NCBI GenBank assembly: GCA_021413885.1
Contig: JAIOPM010000057.1
Span: 248,001 to 312,000 of the forward strand
Reading direction: 5' to 3'
Source: Planctomycetota bacterium
GTDB taxonomy: Bacteria > Planctomycetota > UBA1135 > GCA-002686595
Length of the DNA stretch: 64,000 nt
Position numbers and translations under genes: made by a program. Positions 19,793 to 27,404 of the stretch are shown here, in pieces (within the stretch, counting starts at the first letter, position 1; each line of letters starts with the position of its first letter). The notes under the pieces were generated by a model that did no database searches, had not been told where the DNA came from, and saw only the letters and a list, made by a program, of their open reading frames with translations.

Positions 19793-20371
19793 TCACCGAT
19801 GACTTGGGCGCGGCGGCATGTCGGGCTCGAGGTCGACGTGCACGGCGTCGGCGACGCGGTTGATGTAGTTGAAGTACGCGATCACTTGGATCGCGTCGTG
19901 GATCGCGGAGTCCGAGAGCCCGACGGCGCGCAGCGGCGCGAGATCGGCCTCGGCGATCGTGGCGGGCGCGAGCGTCAGCTTCTCCGCGTACTCGGCCAAC
20001 GCCTTCCAACGCGGTTCGAGCTGCGCGCCGCTGCCGTGCTCGACGAGCGCGGCGATCCACGCGTCGCGCGTGTTCGCATCGAGGTGTCCGACCTCGGCAC
20101 GGAGGTCGGCCGCGTGCGCGTGAATTCAGTAGTGGCAGCGGTTCGAACGGCTGGTGACCACCGCGAGGAACTCGCGCTCGGCGCGCGACAGTTCGCTCGG
20201 CCCGAACAGGATCGCGCGGTAGACGCCCATCGACGCCTCGAGCACGTGCGGCGACGGACTCATCGCGCGCACGATGTGAAAGACCTTGCCGGCGCGCAGG
20301 GTGGCGGCGCGGTAGAGCTCGGCGAGTTTGCCGCTCGCTTCGTCGAGCCCGACGAGACGGATCCAACTCAT
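19793..20371 (-). CDS. AhpD-like peroxidase-related protein, predicted selenoprotein (in-frame TGA = Sec82)
   Basis: Read through one TGA (20126-20128), this is a 192-residue protein of the carboxymuconolactone decarboxylase / AhpD-like family, whose usual length is about 190. The TGA falls in NRCHY-TGA-IHAHAAD, exactly at the second cysteine of CxxC. Residue spacing matches Mycobacterium AhpD: Glu67, Cys79, Sec82 and His86 correspond to Glu118, Cys130, Cys133 and His137. The frame is intact on both sides and a perfect 8-bp hairpin follows the TGA at bacterial SECIS distance. Its ATG overlaps the stop of the molybdoenzyme gene (ATGA), so the two are coupled. Alternatives are a point nonsense mutation or a base error; the hairpin argues against both. 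Standard calling would give two fragments, 20126-20371 and about 19793-19999. Confidence 0.82.
20088..20109 (-). promoter_or_regulatory. SECIS-like hairpin downstream of the TGA
   Basis: On the minus-strand RNA an 8-bp perfect stem (20109-20102 with 20095-20088) closes a six-base loop, CGUGCC. The stem begins 16 bases, and the loop 24 bases, after the in-frame TGA. Published bacterial SECIS criteria ask for a loop 16-37 bases from the TGA and a G within the first two loop bases; both hold. It lies inside the coding sequence, as bacterial SECIS elements do. Confidence 0.7.
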
Positions 20372-22590
20372 CGCAACACCTCGAGCTCGACCTCGGCGTT
20401 GTAGTCGGGCACGCCGCCGCCCGCGTCGACGACGCCGTGCGCGATCAACCCGTTCACTTCGGGCCAGTGGCCTTGCAACGTCCCGTCCGCGACGGGTGCG
20501 AAGAACGCGCGGCCTTCGAACGTGCCGAGCTCGTTGCGCAGACGGATGCGCGCGTTCGGCGCGATCGCGAGGCGAGCGGCGTCGGCGCGCGAGATGAAGA
20601 CGTGATCGCGGTCGGCGCCGGTCAACGCGTCGTGATCGCGCTGCACCATCGAGTTGAACTGCTTGCCGCGGCGCGTCGCGAGCAAAAAGCGGCCGGCGCG
20701 CGTGCGGCGCAGCGGCGGCCGCACCGGTTGGAAGTGCGCCTTGCCGTCGGCGGTCGGGAAGCGGCGCTCGGTGCAGAGCATCGGACCGCCCCATTGGAAT
20801 TGGTCGCCGCGTTTCGCGAGCGTTTCGATGCCGCGATAGATCGGCACCGCGCGCGCGATGTCGGCGCGGATCGCGGCGCCACCGTCGAGGCCGAGCTTGG
20901 CGCGCGCGCCGGGCTTCACGGCTTCGGCGAACTCGAGCAGCATCTCCCACTCCGAACGCGTCTCTCGGAGGTCGTGACCGGCGACGCGCGGCGAGAAGAT
21001 CACGCGGCGCTCGGTCGACGTCTCGGTGCCGCCGTCCTTCTGCTCGTAGCGCGTGCGCGCCGGCAGCAGGTAGACGACGTCCGCGGGCTCGACCAGCATC
21101 TGGTTGGTGACGACGATGTCGCTGTGGATGCGCAGCGGAATCTTCGCGAGCCCCGCGGCGATGCGCTCGGGCTCGGGCATCGTCTCGAGGAAGTTGCCGC
21201 CGATCGCGTAGAGCGCGTCGAGTTCGCCGCGGTGCGACGCCTCGAGGTAGTCGACGGTGGTCATGCCCGGCCGCGACGGAACGTCGAAGCCCCACAACTC
21301 GCCGAAGTGCTTCGCGCTCTCTGCGTCGATCGAAACTCCGCCGGGGAATGCCGTCGAGTACGCGCCCATCTCCGCGCCGCCTTGCACGCCCGAGTGACCG
21401 CGGATCGGCATCAAGCCGGTGCCCGGACGACCGACGTACTCGAAGAGCAGGCCGAGGTTCGCGATCGCCTTCACCGTTTCGGCGCCGTGCGCGTGTTGCG
21501 TGATGCCCATCGACCACACGAGCACGCCGCGATCGGCTTCGGCGAGCGCGCGGGCGCAGGCTTCGATCTCTTCGAGCGGCAAGCCGCAGAGCGTGCAGAG
21601 TTCGTCGAGCGACTGCGCGTCGAGCTCGCGCTTCCACGCGTCGAAACCGACGGTCGCCTGCTCGACGAAATCGCGTTTGCCCCAACCGTTCGCGAGTGCG
21701 ACCTTCGCGACCGCGTTCAGGAACGCGAGGTCGCCGCCAACCTTCACGAGGAAGAAGCGATCGGCGAGGTTCGTGCCGAACACCGCCGACTCCGGCGTCG
21801 ACGGGACCCAATAGCGTTCGAGCCCCGGCTCGCGGTACGCGTTGATCGCGAGGATCCGCGCGCCGCGGCGTTTCGCCTCGAATAGATACTTCATCGCGAC
21901 CGGCTGATCGTTCGCCGGATTCGAGCCGAGGAAGACGATCACGTCGGCCTCGTACCAATCGCGGTAGGAACACGTCGTCGCGGCGACGCCGATCGTGCTC
22001 TTCAAGCCGGTGGTGCTCGGGCTGTGGCACAAACGCGCCGAGTTGTCGACGTGGTTCGAGCCGAGGAAGCGCATCACCTTCTGCGCGGTGTAGTAGACCT
22101 CGTTGGTGATGCCGCGGCTGGTGACGAACATCGCGGTGCGCGCCGGATCGAAGCCGCGCCAACGCGCGCCCACGTCGCGCCAGACTTCGTCGAACGAGAC
22201 ACGCGTGAAGCCGCTCTCACCGCGACGGCGGCGCATGGGGTAGGCGAGGCGGCCGAGTTCACGGAGCTCGCGCGAACTCTTCGCCCGCAAACGCGCGACG
22301 TCGTCGAGCGCGTTCGCCTCCATCGCCCCCATCGTGTTGAGGCGCAGCAGATTGAGACGCACGAGACACAAGTGCGTCCCGTCCACCGTCCAATCGCGCA
22401 GACCGCTGGTGCCGAGCGCGCAACCGTCGCACACGCCCTCGTTCAGGATCCGCCACGCGTACCCGAGCGAATCGCGGTTCTCCCACACGATGCGCAGCAT
22501 CTCGCGGAAGTGCCGCGGCTTCTCCTCGAAGAGCCCGAACGGGACGAGCCCGTGAACGCGCTCGAAGAAGCCGCGGCCGCGTCGAGTCAT
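20368..22590 (-). CDS. FdhF/YdeP-family molybdopterin oxidoreductase
   Basis: A 740-residue bis-MGD enzyme of the group that includes E. coli YdeP (a formate-dehydrogenase alpha-like family without proven substrate). Iron-sulfur ligands are seen at Cys54, Cys57 and Cys75. The molybdenum-site region reads ARLCHSPSTTGLK, so cysteine, not selenocysteine, occupies the metal-ligand position. Further family pieces are VFLGSNPANDQPVAMKY, GHSGVQGGAEMGAYS and a C-terminal MopB-type beta-barrel (RDHVFISRADAARLAI). There is no Tat signal, so it is probably cytoplasmic. It starts ten bases after the peroxiredoxin gene and overlaps the predicted selenoprotein, forming a three-gene redox operon. Confidence 0.88.
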   Translation of the reverse strand: MTRRGRGFFERVHGLVPFGLFEEKPRHFREMLRIVWENRDSLGYAWRILNEGVCDGCALGTSGLRDWTVDGTHLCLVRLNLLRLNTMGAMEANALDDVARLRAKSSRELRELGRLAYPMRRRRGESGFTRVSFDEVWRDVGARWRGFDPARTAMFVTSRGITNEVYYTAQKVMRFLGSNHVDNSARLCHSPSTTGLKSTIGVAATTCSYRDWYEADVIVFLGSNPANDQPVAMKYLFEAKRRGARILAINAYREPGLERYWVPSTPESAVFGTNLADRFFLVKVGGDLAFLNAVAKVALANGWGKRDFVEQATVGFDAWKRELDAQSLDELCTLCGLPLEEIEACARALAEADRGVLVWSMGITQHAHGAETVKAIANLGLLFEYVGRPGTGLMPIRGHSGVQGGAEMGAYSTAFPGGVSIDAESAKHFGELWGFDVPSRPGMTTVDYLEASHRGELDALYAIGGNFLETMPEPERIAAGLAKIPLRIHSDIVVTNQMLVEPADVVYLLPARTRYEQKDGGTETSTERRVIFSPRVAGHDLRETRSEWEMLLEFAEAVKPGARAKLGLDGGAAIRADIARAVPIYRGIETLAKRGDQFQWGGPMLCTERRFPTADGKAHFQPVRPPLRRTRAGRFLLATRRGKQFNSMVQRDHDALTGADRDHVFISRADAARLAIAPNARIRLRNELGTFEGRAFFAPVADGTLQGHWPEVNGLIAHGVVDAGGGVPDYNAEVELEVLR

Positions 22591-22600
22591 GCGCGAACGC

Positions 22601-23254
22601 TCAACCGATCGACTTCTTGTTCAGGTAGAAGTCGAGCTTCTCGTAGTTCGCGTTCGACTTGCGCTCCTTGACCTCGGCTTCGGTCTTCGGCGGCGGGACG
22701 ATCACCTTCTCGCCCGGCTTCCAATTGACCGGCGTCGCGCATGCGTGCTTGTCGGCGGTTTGCAAGCCATCGATCAAGCGGATGACTTCGTCGATGTTGC
22801 GGCCGACGTTCATCGGATAGTAGACGAGCGCGCGGATCATGTGCTTCGGATCGATCACGAAGACCGAACGCACGGTCGCCGTCGACGACGCGCCGGGATG
22901 GATCATCCCGTACTTCGACGCGACCTGCATGTCGATGTCGGCGATCATCGGGTAGTTGATGTCGACGTCGAGGATCTGCTTCAGGTTCTCGCGCCACGCG
23001 AGGTGGCTGTGGATCGAGTCGATCGACAGGCCGATCAGCTTGGTGTTGCGCTTCTCGAAATCCGCGGAGCGACGCGCGAACTCGCCGAGCTCGGTCGAAC
23101 ACACCGGCGTGAAATCGGCGGGGTGGCTGAAGAGCACGACCCACTTGTCACCTTGCCATTCGCTGAACTTCAGCTGGCCTTGGGTCGTGATCGCGGTGAA
23201 GTCGGGCGCCGGTTCGTTGATGCGGGGAATGCCGCCGGTGGTCGTTTCGGTCAT
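22601..23254 (-). CDS. Peroxiredoxin, Prx6 (1-Cys) type
   Basis: A 217-residue thiol peroxidase of the Prx6 subfamily. The peroxidatic cysteine is Cys52 in HPADFTPVCSTELGEF, and the long C-terminal domain with VNWKPGEKVIVPPP is typical of Prx6/archaeal PrxA proteins. A resolving cysteine is not obvious; Cys176-type positions (HACATPVNW) could serve in oligomers. It is the first gene of the operon with the molybdoenzyme and the AhpD-like protein, which may regenerate it. A TAGAAT element lies about 39 bases upstream of ATG. Confidence 0.93.
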   Translation of the reverse strand: MTETTTGGIPRINEPAPDFTAITTQGQLKFSEWQGDKWVVLFSHPADFTPVCSTELGEFARRSADFEKRNTKLIGLSIDSIHSHLAWRENLKQILDVDINYPMIADIDMQVASKYGMIHPGASSTATVRSVFVIDPKHMIRALVYYPMNVGRNIDEVIRLIDGLQTADKHACATPVNWKPGEKVIVPPPKTEAEVKERKSNANYEKLDFYLNKKSIG

Positions 23255-23292
23255 GGTCGTCGTCCTCGGTTGGAGCGGTTGTAGGGCCGCGG

Positions 23293-23298
23293 ATTCTA
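23293..23298 (-). promoter_or_regulatory. -10-like TAGAAT of the peroxiredoxin operon
   Basis: On the minus strand TAGAAT followed by CCGCGGCCC lies 39 bases before the peroxiredoxin ATG. The same hexamer and GC-rich downstream context are seen before ftsH and the mannose-1-phosphate guanylyltransferase gene. No -35 match is evident. Confidence 0.4.
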
Positions 23299-23312
23299 GC
23301 GCGTCGCGAGTG

Positions 23313-23476
23313 GAGAGCCGGTGAGGGAATCTCCGCGTCGGCCCGAGACCGAGCGAGAACGTGTCGCGCTAGGAAGAGCGACGACGCGACTTCTCGTGAA
23401 GTCGCGGAGGAGCTCTGACGACGCGCGGCGCGTTCGCAGCCGGTCGAAGCCAGCGAAGATTCCTTCACCGGCTCTC
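23313..23476. repeat. Long-range inverted repeat with internal hairpin
   Basis: Twenty-base arms (23313-23332 and 23457-23476, one mismatch) enclose about 124 bases that include a second, perfect 9-bp hairpin with a TCGT loop (23385-23406). The right arm touches the stop codon of the ferritin-like gene. No U-tract follows on the minus strand, so this is not a standard terminator. It fills most of the 220-base gap before the peroxiredoxin gene. Confidence 0.6.
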
Positions 23477-23924
23477 AGCTCGGCAGGTAGTCCGTCCACG
23501 TCTGCAGCGAACGCGCGTGCCGCGCCTTGATCAGATGCAGGTCGTGGCATTCCGCCGCGAGCCGCCCGTGACCGAGCGCGGAGAAGTGTTCCTGGAAATG
23601 GCCGTACCAACGGGCGCGCGTCTCCTCGGCGTCGGTGCAGACGCGCAGCGGCAGACGCACGCTGATCGGCCACGCCCACAGCGCGAGCAAGTTGGCGAGC
23701 ACGATGCGACGCAGGCTCTTGCGCTTCGGGCGTCCGCCGAGCTCCTTCACCAACGCTTGGACGCGCGCGATCACGCCGTCCTGCTCGTGGCGCAGCTCGA
23801 CGAGCATGTCGATCAACGCTTCGTCGTGGGTGTAGCGCGCGAGCGCCTTGTAGATCGCGCGGGCGCCGAACTCGGCTAGCAGCGCGTCGCGCAGCTCCGC
23901 GAGCAACGCCTCGTCGCGCTCCAC
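23475..23924 (-). CDS. Ferritin-like helical protein, function unknown
   Basis: A 149-residue helical protein. The N-terminal helices carry LRDALLAEFGARAIYKALAR followed by LVELRHEQDGVIARVQ, reminiscent of four-helix ferritin-like or DUF2383-type proteins with Glu and His placed on successive helices. A hydrophobic stretch (VLANLLALWAWPISV) could form a membrane hairpin or a helix packing face. The C-terminus contains HFQEHF and a conserved-looking HDLHLIKARHARSLQTW. Metal binding is only a suggestion. It starts four bases after the stop of the M1 aminopeptidase gene, so the two genes are probably cotranscribed. Confidence 0.6.
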   Translation of the reverse strand: MERDEALLAELRDALLAEFGARAIYKALARYTHDEALIDMLVELRHEQDGVIARVQALVKELGGRPKRKSLRRIVLANLLALWAWPISVRLPLRVCTDAEETRARWYGHFQEHFSALGHGRLAAECHDLHLIKARHARSLQTWTDYLPS

Positions 23925-23927
23925 GAC

Positions 23928-26522
23928 TCAGCCTCCGGCCCAGTTCGCGGCGAGGATGCGCTCGGCCGAGCGACGGTGACGCGAGTCGACCGGAGCTTCG
24001 AGATACTTGCGCACCGCGGGGATCGACGCGGCATCGCGCAGTTGGAAGAGCGCGTCGAGGACCGCGCCGGAGAGCGCGAAGTTGGCGGTGTCGTCGAGGT
24101 AGCGTTCGAGCGTGACGTGCGAAGACGAGTCCGCGCGACCGTGAGCTCCGATCGAACGCGCCGCGGCGGAGCGGACTTGCGTCGGCGCGCTCGCGTCCTC
24201 GAGCCAACGTTGGAAGAACGGCAGCGCCTTCGCGCCCTCGATCTCGCCGAGGATGCCGAGCATGCCGACTTGGAACTCGCCCTGCGGCGAAGTGATCTGC
24301 ATGCAGCGCTCGACCCACTCGCGAGCGTGTTCCTTGTCGGAGAGCGCGACGAGGCGGGCCGCTTGGATGCGCGTCTGCCAGCTGAAGCCGATTTCGAGCG
24401 CTTCACTACGTGCCGCAACGACGATCTCCTCATCGGGCAGGAAGGAAGTGAGACCTTCCCAGACGGCGACACGCGCCGCGGCACCGGACGGAACATCGAG
24501 TCTTCGAAGGAGCAGTGTCCTGGCGTTGCTGCGAAGCGTGCTCGCCTTGGACGCATCGTCGAATGCAACGAACCCATGATCTCCAGGCGGCAGCAGCTCT
24601 AAGGCGCTCCTCTCGAACTCTTTCGCGGCCGCCAATCCCATGGCCAGCGCAGCGACGCGCGCATCGGCATCGGACGCAGGGTCGATGAGCATGAGCCAGA
24701 GCACGTTGAGCGCTGCCCCGCGGTCGGCCACACTCTTCGCGGAGTCGCGGGCTACGACGGCCAAGCTTGCGATCCCCGATGCCCGGACGCCTGACTCCGG
24801 AGCCCAGCGCATGCTAGCCGCCTCGGTGATCGGATGATCGAGATGCGCGCGACGCGGCAAGCGCATCCGAGGATCGAAGTCGACCCAATCAGGCTGCACA
24901 TGAACCTTGATGCGGAACTGCTCGTGGCGCTTCGTGATCTCAAGGCGCGCGAGGTCTTGCGTCATTCCCCAGCCGTAGAGAACTTCGATCGGCACGCGGA
25001 ACGCGCTCGGAGTTCCGTCGGCGGTCTCCTGCACCTGCTCGACGTCGAGCACGATCTCTTTCGCGCTCTCGTCCCACTCCCACTTCACGGCGAACTCGGG
25101 ATAGCCCTTCAAATAGAACCACTGTTGGAAGAACCACTCGAGGTCTTGTCCGCTCGCGCGCTCCATCGCGCGTTGCAGATCCTCGGTGACGACGCTGCGG
25201 CCGGCGTTCGACCAGACGTACTCGCGCAGGCCCTTGAAGAAGAGCTCGTCGCCCAGCACGAACCTCAAGTGGTGCAAACGCAACGCGCCGCCCGCGTACG
25301 CCTGACCGTCGAAGAAGAGATCCATCGGCTCGCGATAGACGTTCCAAACCGTCGGTCGCCGACGCGGCCCGACGTCGGCGGCGAGGTAGCCCTCGAGCGT
25401 CTCGCGCAAGCGATCTTGGAAGATCTCCTCGCCCTGCGTCGCTTCGACGTAGAGCAACGCCATGTACGTCGCGAAGCCTTCGTTCAACCAGATGTGCGAC
25501 CAGTCGGCGCACGTCAACAGATCGCCGAACCATTGGTGCGCGGCTTCGTGCGCGACCAGGCTGGTCATCGTCGAATCGCGGTTGCCAAGTTCGTCGCGCA
25601 ACGCCGTGTCGGTCAACGTCGTCGCCGAGATGTTCTCCATCCCGCCGAAGCGGAAGTCGCTGACGCAGACTTGCGCGTACTTCGGATAGGGATAGCGGAA
25701 GCTCGTCACGTCCGAGAGGAACGTCAGCACTTCGTCGGTCTCCTCGAAGCAACGCTCGACGAGCGGAGCGAATTTCGGCTCGACCGCGAACACGAGCGGC
25801 ACGTTCTCCCAACGCGACTCGGTGACGGTGAACTCGCCGGCGCAGAGCGTCTCGAGGTACGTCGGATGCGGCGTCGTCATCCGCCAATGGTCGATCGAAC
25901 GTCCCTCGCCGAGCTCGACGTGATCAATGCGTTCGCCCGCTGCGATCGACGTCCACTTCGGCGGGAGCGTGACGCGGATCTCGCTGGTCGCGCGGTCGTT
26001 CGGGAAGTCGAAGCACGGGAACCAATAGCGCGCGTCCTCGCACTCGCCTTGGGTGAAGACTTGCGTCGGCCCCGCGCCGTGGTCGGCGACGAAGTAGAGG
26101 CCGCGCACGGGAATGCCGCCGTACACAACGCTGAGCTCGACGAAGTCCGTGCGCCCGAGCGGGCGCGCGAGATCGATCGCGACGGAGTCCTCGTCCTGCT
26201 CGAAGCGCAGCTCGTGTCCGTCGGCGTCGCTGACACGCGAAACCGCGAGACCGACGAGATCGAGCTCGACGCGCGCGAGCCCCTCGACGCGCGGCCACAG
26301 CCGCACCTTGCACGTCCCGCGGATCGCACGCGCGGCGGGATCGAGCTCGAGCTCCAACGAGTAGTTCTCGACGTCGAAGTCGGCGATCCGCGGCTCGTGC
26401 GCCACGAGCGGCGGCGCAGTCGGAACGGAGAGCGCCGCGCGATTCGTCGGCGACTTCGGGATCGGCGCGGGCGTCGAACAGGCGACCGCCGCGAGGAGCA
26501 GGAACCAGAACGGCTTCTTCAT
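23928..26522 (-). CDS. M1-family aminopeptidase lipoprotein with C-terminal HEAT-like repeats
   Basis: An 864-residue exported zinc aminopeptidase. The signal ends in LAAVAC, a lipobox with Cys16. The family exopeptidase motif appears as GGMEN at 293-297, and the zinc motif as HEAAH at 325-329 with the distal ligand in WLNEGFA. After the catalytic domain the last ~250 residues are helical pairs like HEAT/ARM repeats, as in the ERAP-type C-terminal domain. It trims N-terminal residues from peptides, probably in the periplasm. The ATG at 26522 is chosen because it gives the lipoprotein signal; an ATG seven codons upstream (26543) is possible. Confidence 0.92.
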   Translation of the reverse strand: MKKPFWFLLLAAVACSTPAPIPKSPTNRAALSVPTAPPLVAHEPRIADFDVENYSLELELDPAARAIRGTCKVRLWPRVEGLARVELDLVGLAVSRVSDADGHELRFEQDEDSVAIDLARPLGRTDFVELSVVYGGIPVRGLYFVADHGAGPTQVFTQGECEDARYWFPCFDFPNDRATSEIRVTLPPKWTSIAAGERIDHVELGEGRSIDHWRMTTPHPTYLETLCAGEFTVTESRWENVPLVFAVEPKFAPLVERCFEETDEVLTFLSDVTSFRYPYPKYAQVCVSDFRFGGMENISATTLTDTALRDELGNRDSTMTSLVAHEAAHQWFGDLLTCADWSHIWLNEGFATYMALLYVEATQGEEIFQDRLRETLEGYLAADVGPRRRPTVWNVYREPMDLFFDGQAYAGGALRLHHLRFVLGDELFFKGLREYVWSNAGRSVVTEDLQRAMERASGQDLEWFFQQWFYLKGYPEFAVKWEWDESAKEIVLDVEQVQETADGTPSAFRVPIEVLYGWGMTQDLARLEITKRHEQFRIKVHVQPDWVDFDPRMRLPRRAHLDHPITEAASMRWAPESGVRASGIASLAVVARDSAKSVADRGAALNVLWLMLIDPASDADARVAALAMGLAAAKEFERSALELLPPGDHGFVAFDDASKASTLRSNARTLLLRRLDVPSGAAARVAVWEGLTSFLPDEEIVVAARSEALEIGFSWQTRIQAARLVALSDKEHAREWVERCMQITSPQGEFQVGMLGILGEIEGAKALPFFQRWLEDASAPTQVRSAAARSIGAHGRADSSSHVTLERYLDDTANFALSGAVLDALFQLRDAASIPAVRKYLEAPVDSRHRRSAERILAANWAGG

Positions 26523-26600
26523 GGTGAGGAAGCGGCGGAGCATAGCACTGCGCGCGTTCGAAGGCTGTTCGCGCGGCGTAGTCCGGCGCGTCGACCTCGC

Positions 26601-26606
26601 TAGGAT
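26601..26606 (+). promoter_or_regulatory. -10-like TAGGAT just before GTG 26613
   Basis: TAGGAT (four of six consensus bases) ends seven bases before the GTG start, which would give a leaderless transcript. The same bases could instead be read as a weak AGGA ribosome site, so this is ambiguous. Confidence 0.25.
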
Positions 26607-26612
26607 CAGCGC

Positions 26613-27401
26613 GTGGACTTCCTGCTCGAGTGCATCGGCTTTCCGCCGGATCACGACTTCGACGAGCTCGCTCGTCGCGCGCGTGCGTTGGCGGAACCGG
26701 TCGCGTGGCGCGGTCCGGCGGGCGAGCACCTGCGCATGCCGCTCGGTGACGGCCTCGAGCTGCGCATGGATCGCGAGAGCGACACGGGCAACTGGACGCT
26801 CTACCCGCACTTCCAATCCGCGCATCGACTGCGCGTCGCGGTCACGGATCTGATCGGCATCCCCGACTCGCCGTACGACGTCATTCTGCACGGCTGGGCG
26901 AATCCGCCGGTCGAGGGCGATCCGCGGCTCGCGCCCGACAGTTATCCGATCGCGACGGTGATCACCGACGCGCGGCGGCTGCCGAAGCGCATCGAGGTCG
27001 GGCATGTGCTCGCGGTGACGCTCGCGGGTTTCGCGCTCGACGTCGACTACATCGGTCCGTTCGATTCGTCGCGGCCGACTCGCGGCAAGAGACTCGACGC
27101 GGGAGCGTGGATCGGTCCGCTCGGCGGCGGTTCGGCGCCCGGCGGTTGCGTCGAAGTGTCGTTGCCGGTGTCGACGAGTCGCGTGCTCGCCAATCCGGTG
27201 ACGCGGGCGCAGGTCGAGTTGCTCGAAGTCGAGCTGCCCGGCCGTCCGCTCGCGGTCTTCGCGAGCCCATGGCAACTCGAAGTCGACGGCCTCGCCACGC
27301 CGCGCGTCGGTTGGCGCATCGAAGGCACGTTCCTGCTGACCGGCCGCGTCGCCGGCGGCTTGTCGAGCCCGACCGAGCGCCTCGGCGCTCACTTCGGTTG
27401 A
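26613..27401 (+). CDS. Conserved-looking hypothetical protein
   Basis: A 262-residue soluble protein without signal peptide or membrane segment. It is beta-rich, begins MDFLLECIGFPPDHDFDELA, and has two halves: an N-terminal part with an RMDRESDTGNWTLYPHF segment, and a C-terminal part with a cysteine in GGCVEVSLPVSTSR. I do not recognise a family. The GTG start is favoured by an AGGA eight bases upstream. It is divergent from the M1 aminopeptidase (90-base gap) and ends three bases before the convergent metallopeptidase-like gene. Confidence 0.7.
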   Translation: MDFLLECIGFPPDHDFDELARRARALAEPVAWRGPAGEHLRMPLGDGLELRMDRESDTGNWTLYPHFQSAHRLRVAVTDLIGIPDSPYDVILHGWANPPVEGDPRLAPDSYPIATVITDARRLPKRIEVGHVLAVTLAGFALDVDYIGPFDSSRPTRGKRLDAGAWIGPLGGGSAPGGCVEVSLPVSTSRVLANPVTRAQVELLEVELPGRPLAVFASPWQLEVDGLATPRVGWRIEGTFLLTGRVAGGLSSPTERLGAHFG

Positions 27402-27404
27402 ACG

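Noticed and set aside
20126-20371. AhpD-like gene taken as a pseudogene ended by TGA
   Set aside because: The frame continues for 110 matching residues, the TGA is exactly at the catalytic cysteine, and a perfect hairpin follows. A single sequence error cannot be excluded without reads.
20368-22590. Selenocysteine in the FdhF/YdeP-type enzyme
   Set aside because: The metal-ligand position reads Cys in ARLCHSPS and there is no in-frame TGA.
23313-23476. The inverted repeat as a rho-independent terminator of the ferritin-like gene
   Set aside because: No U-tract follows on the minus strand and the loop is over 120 bases.
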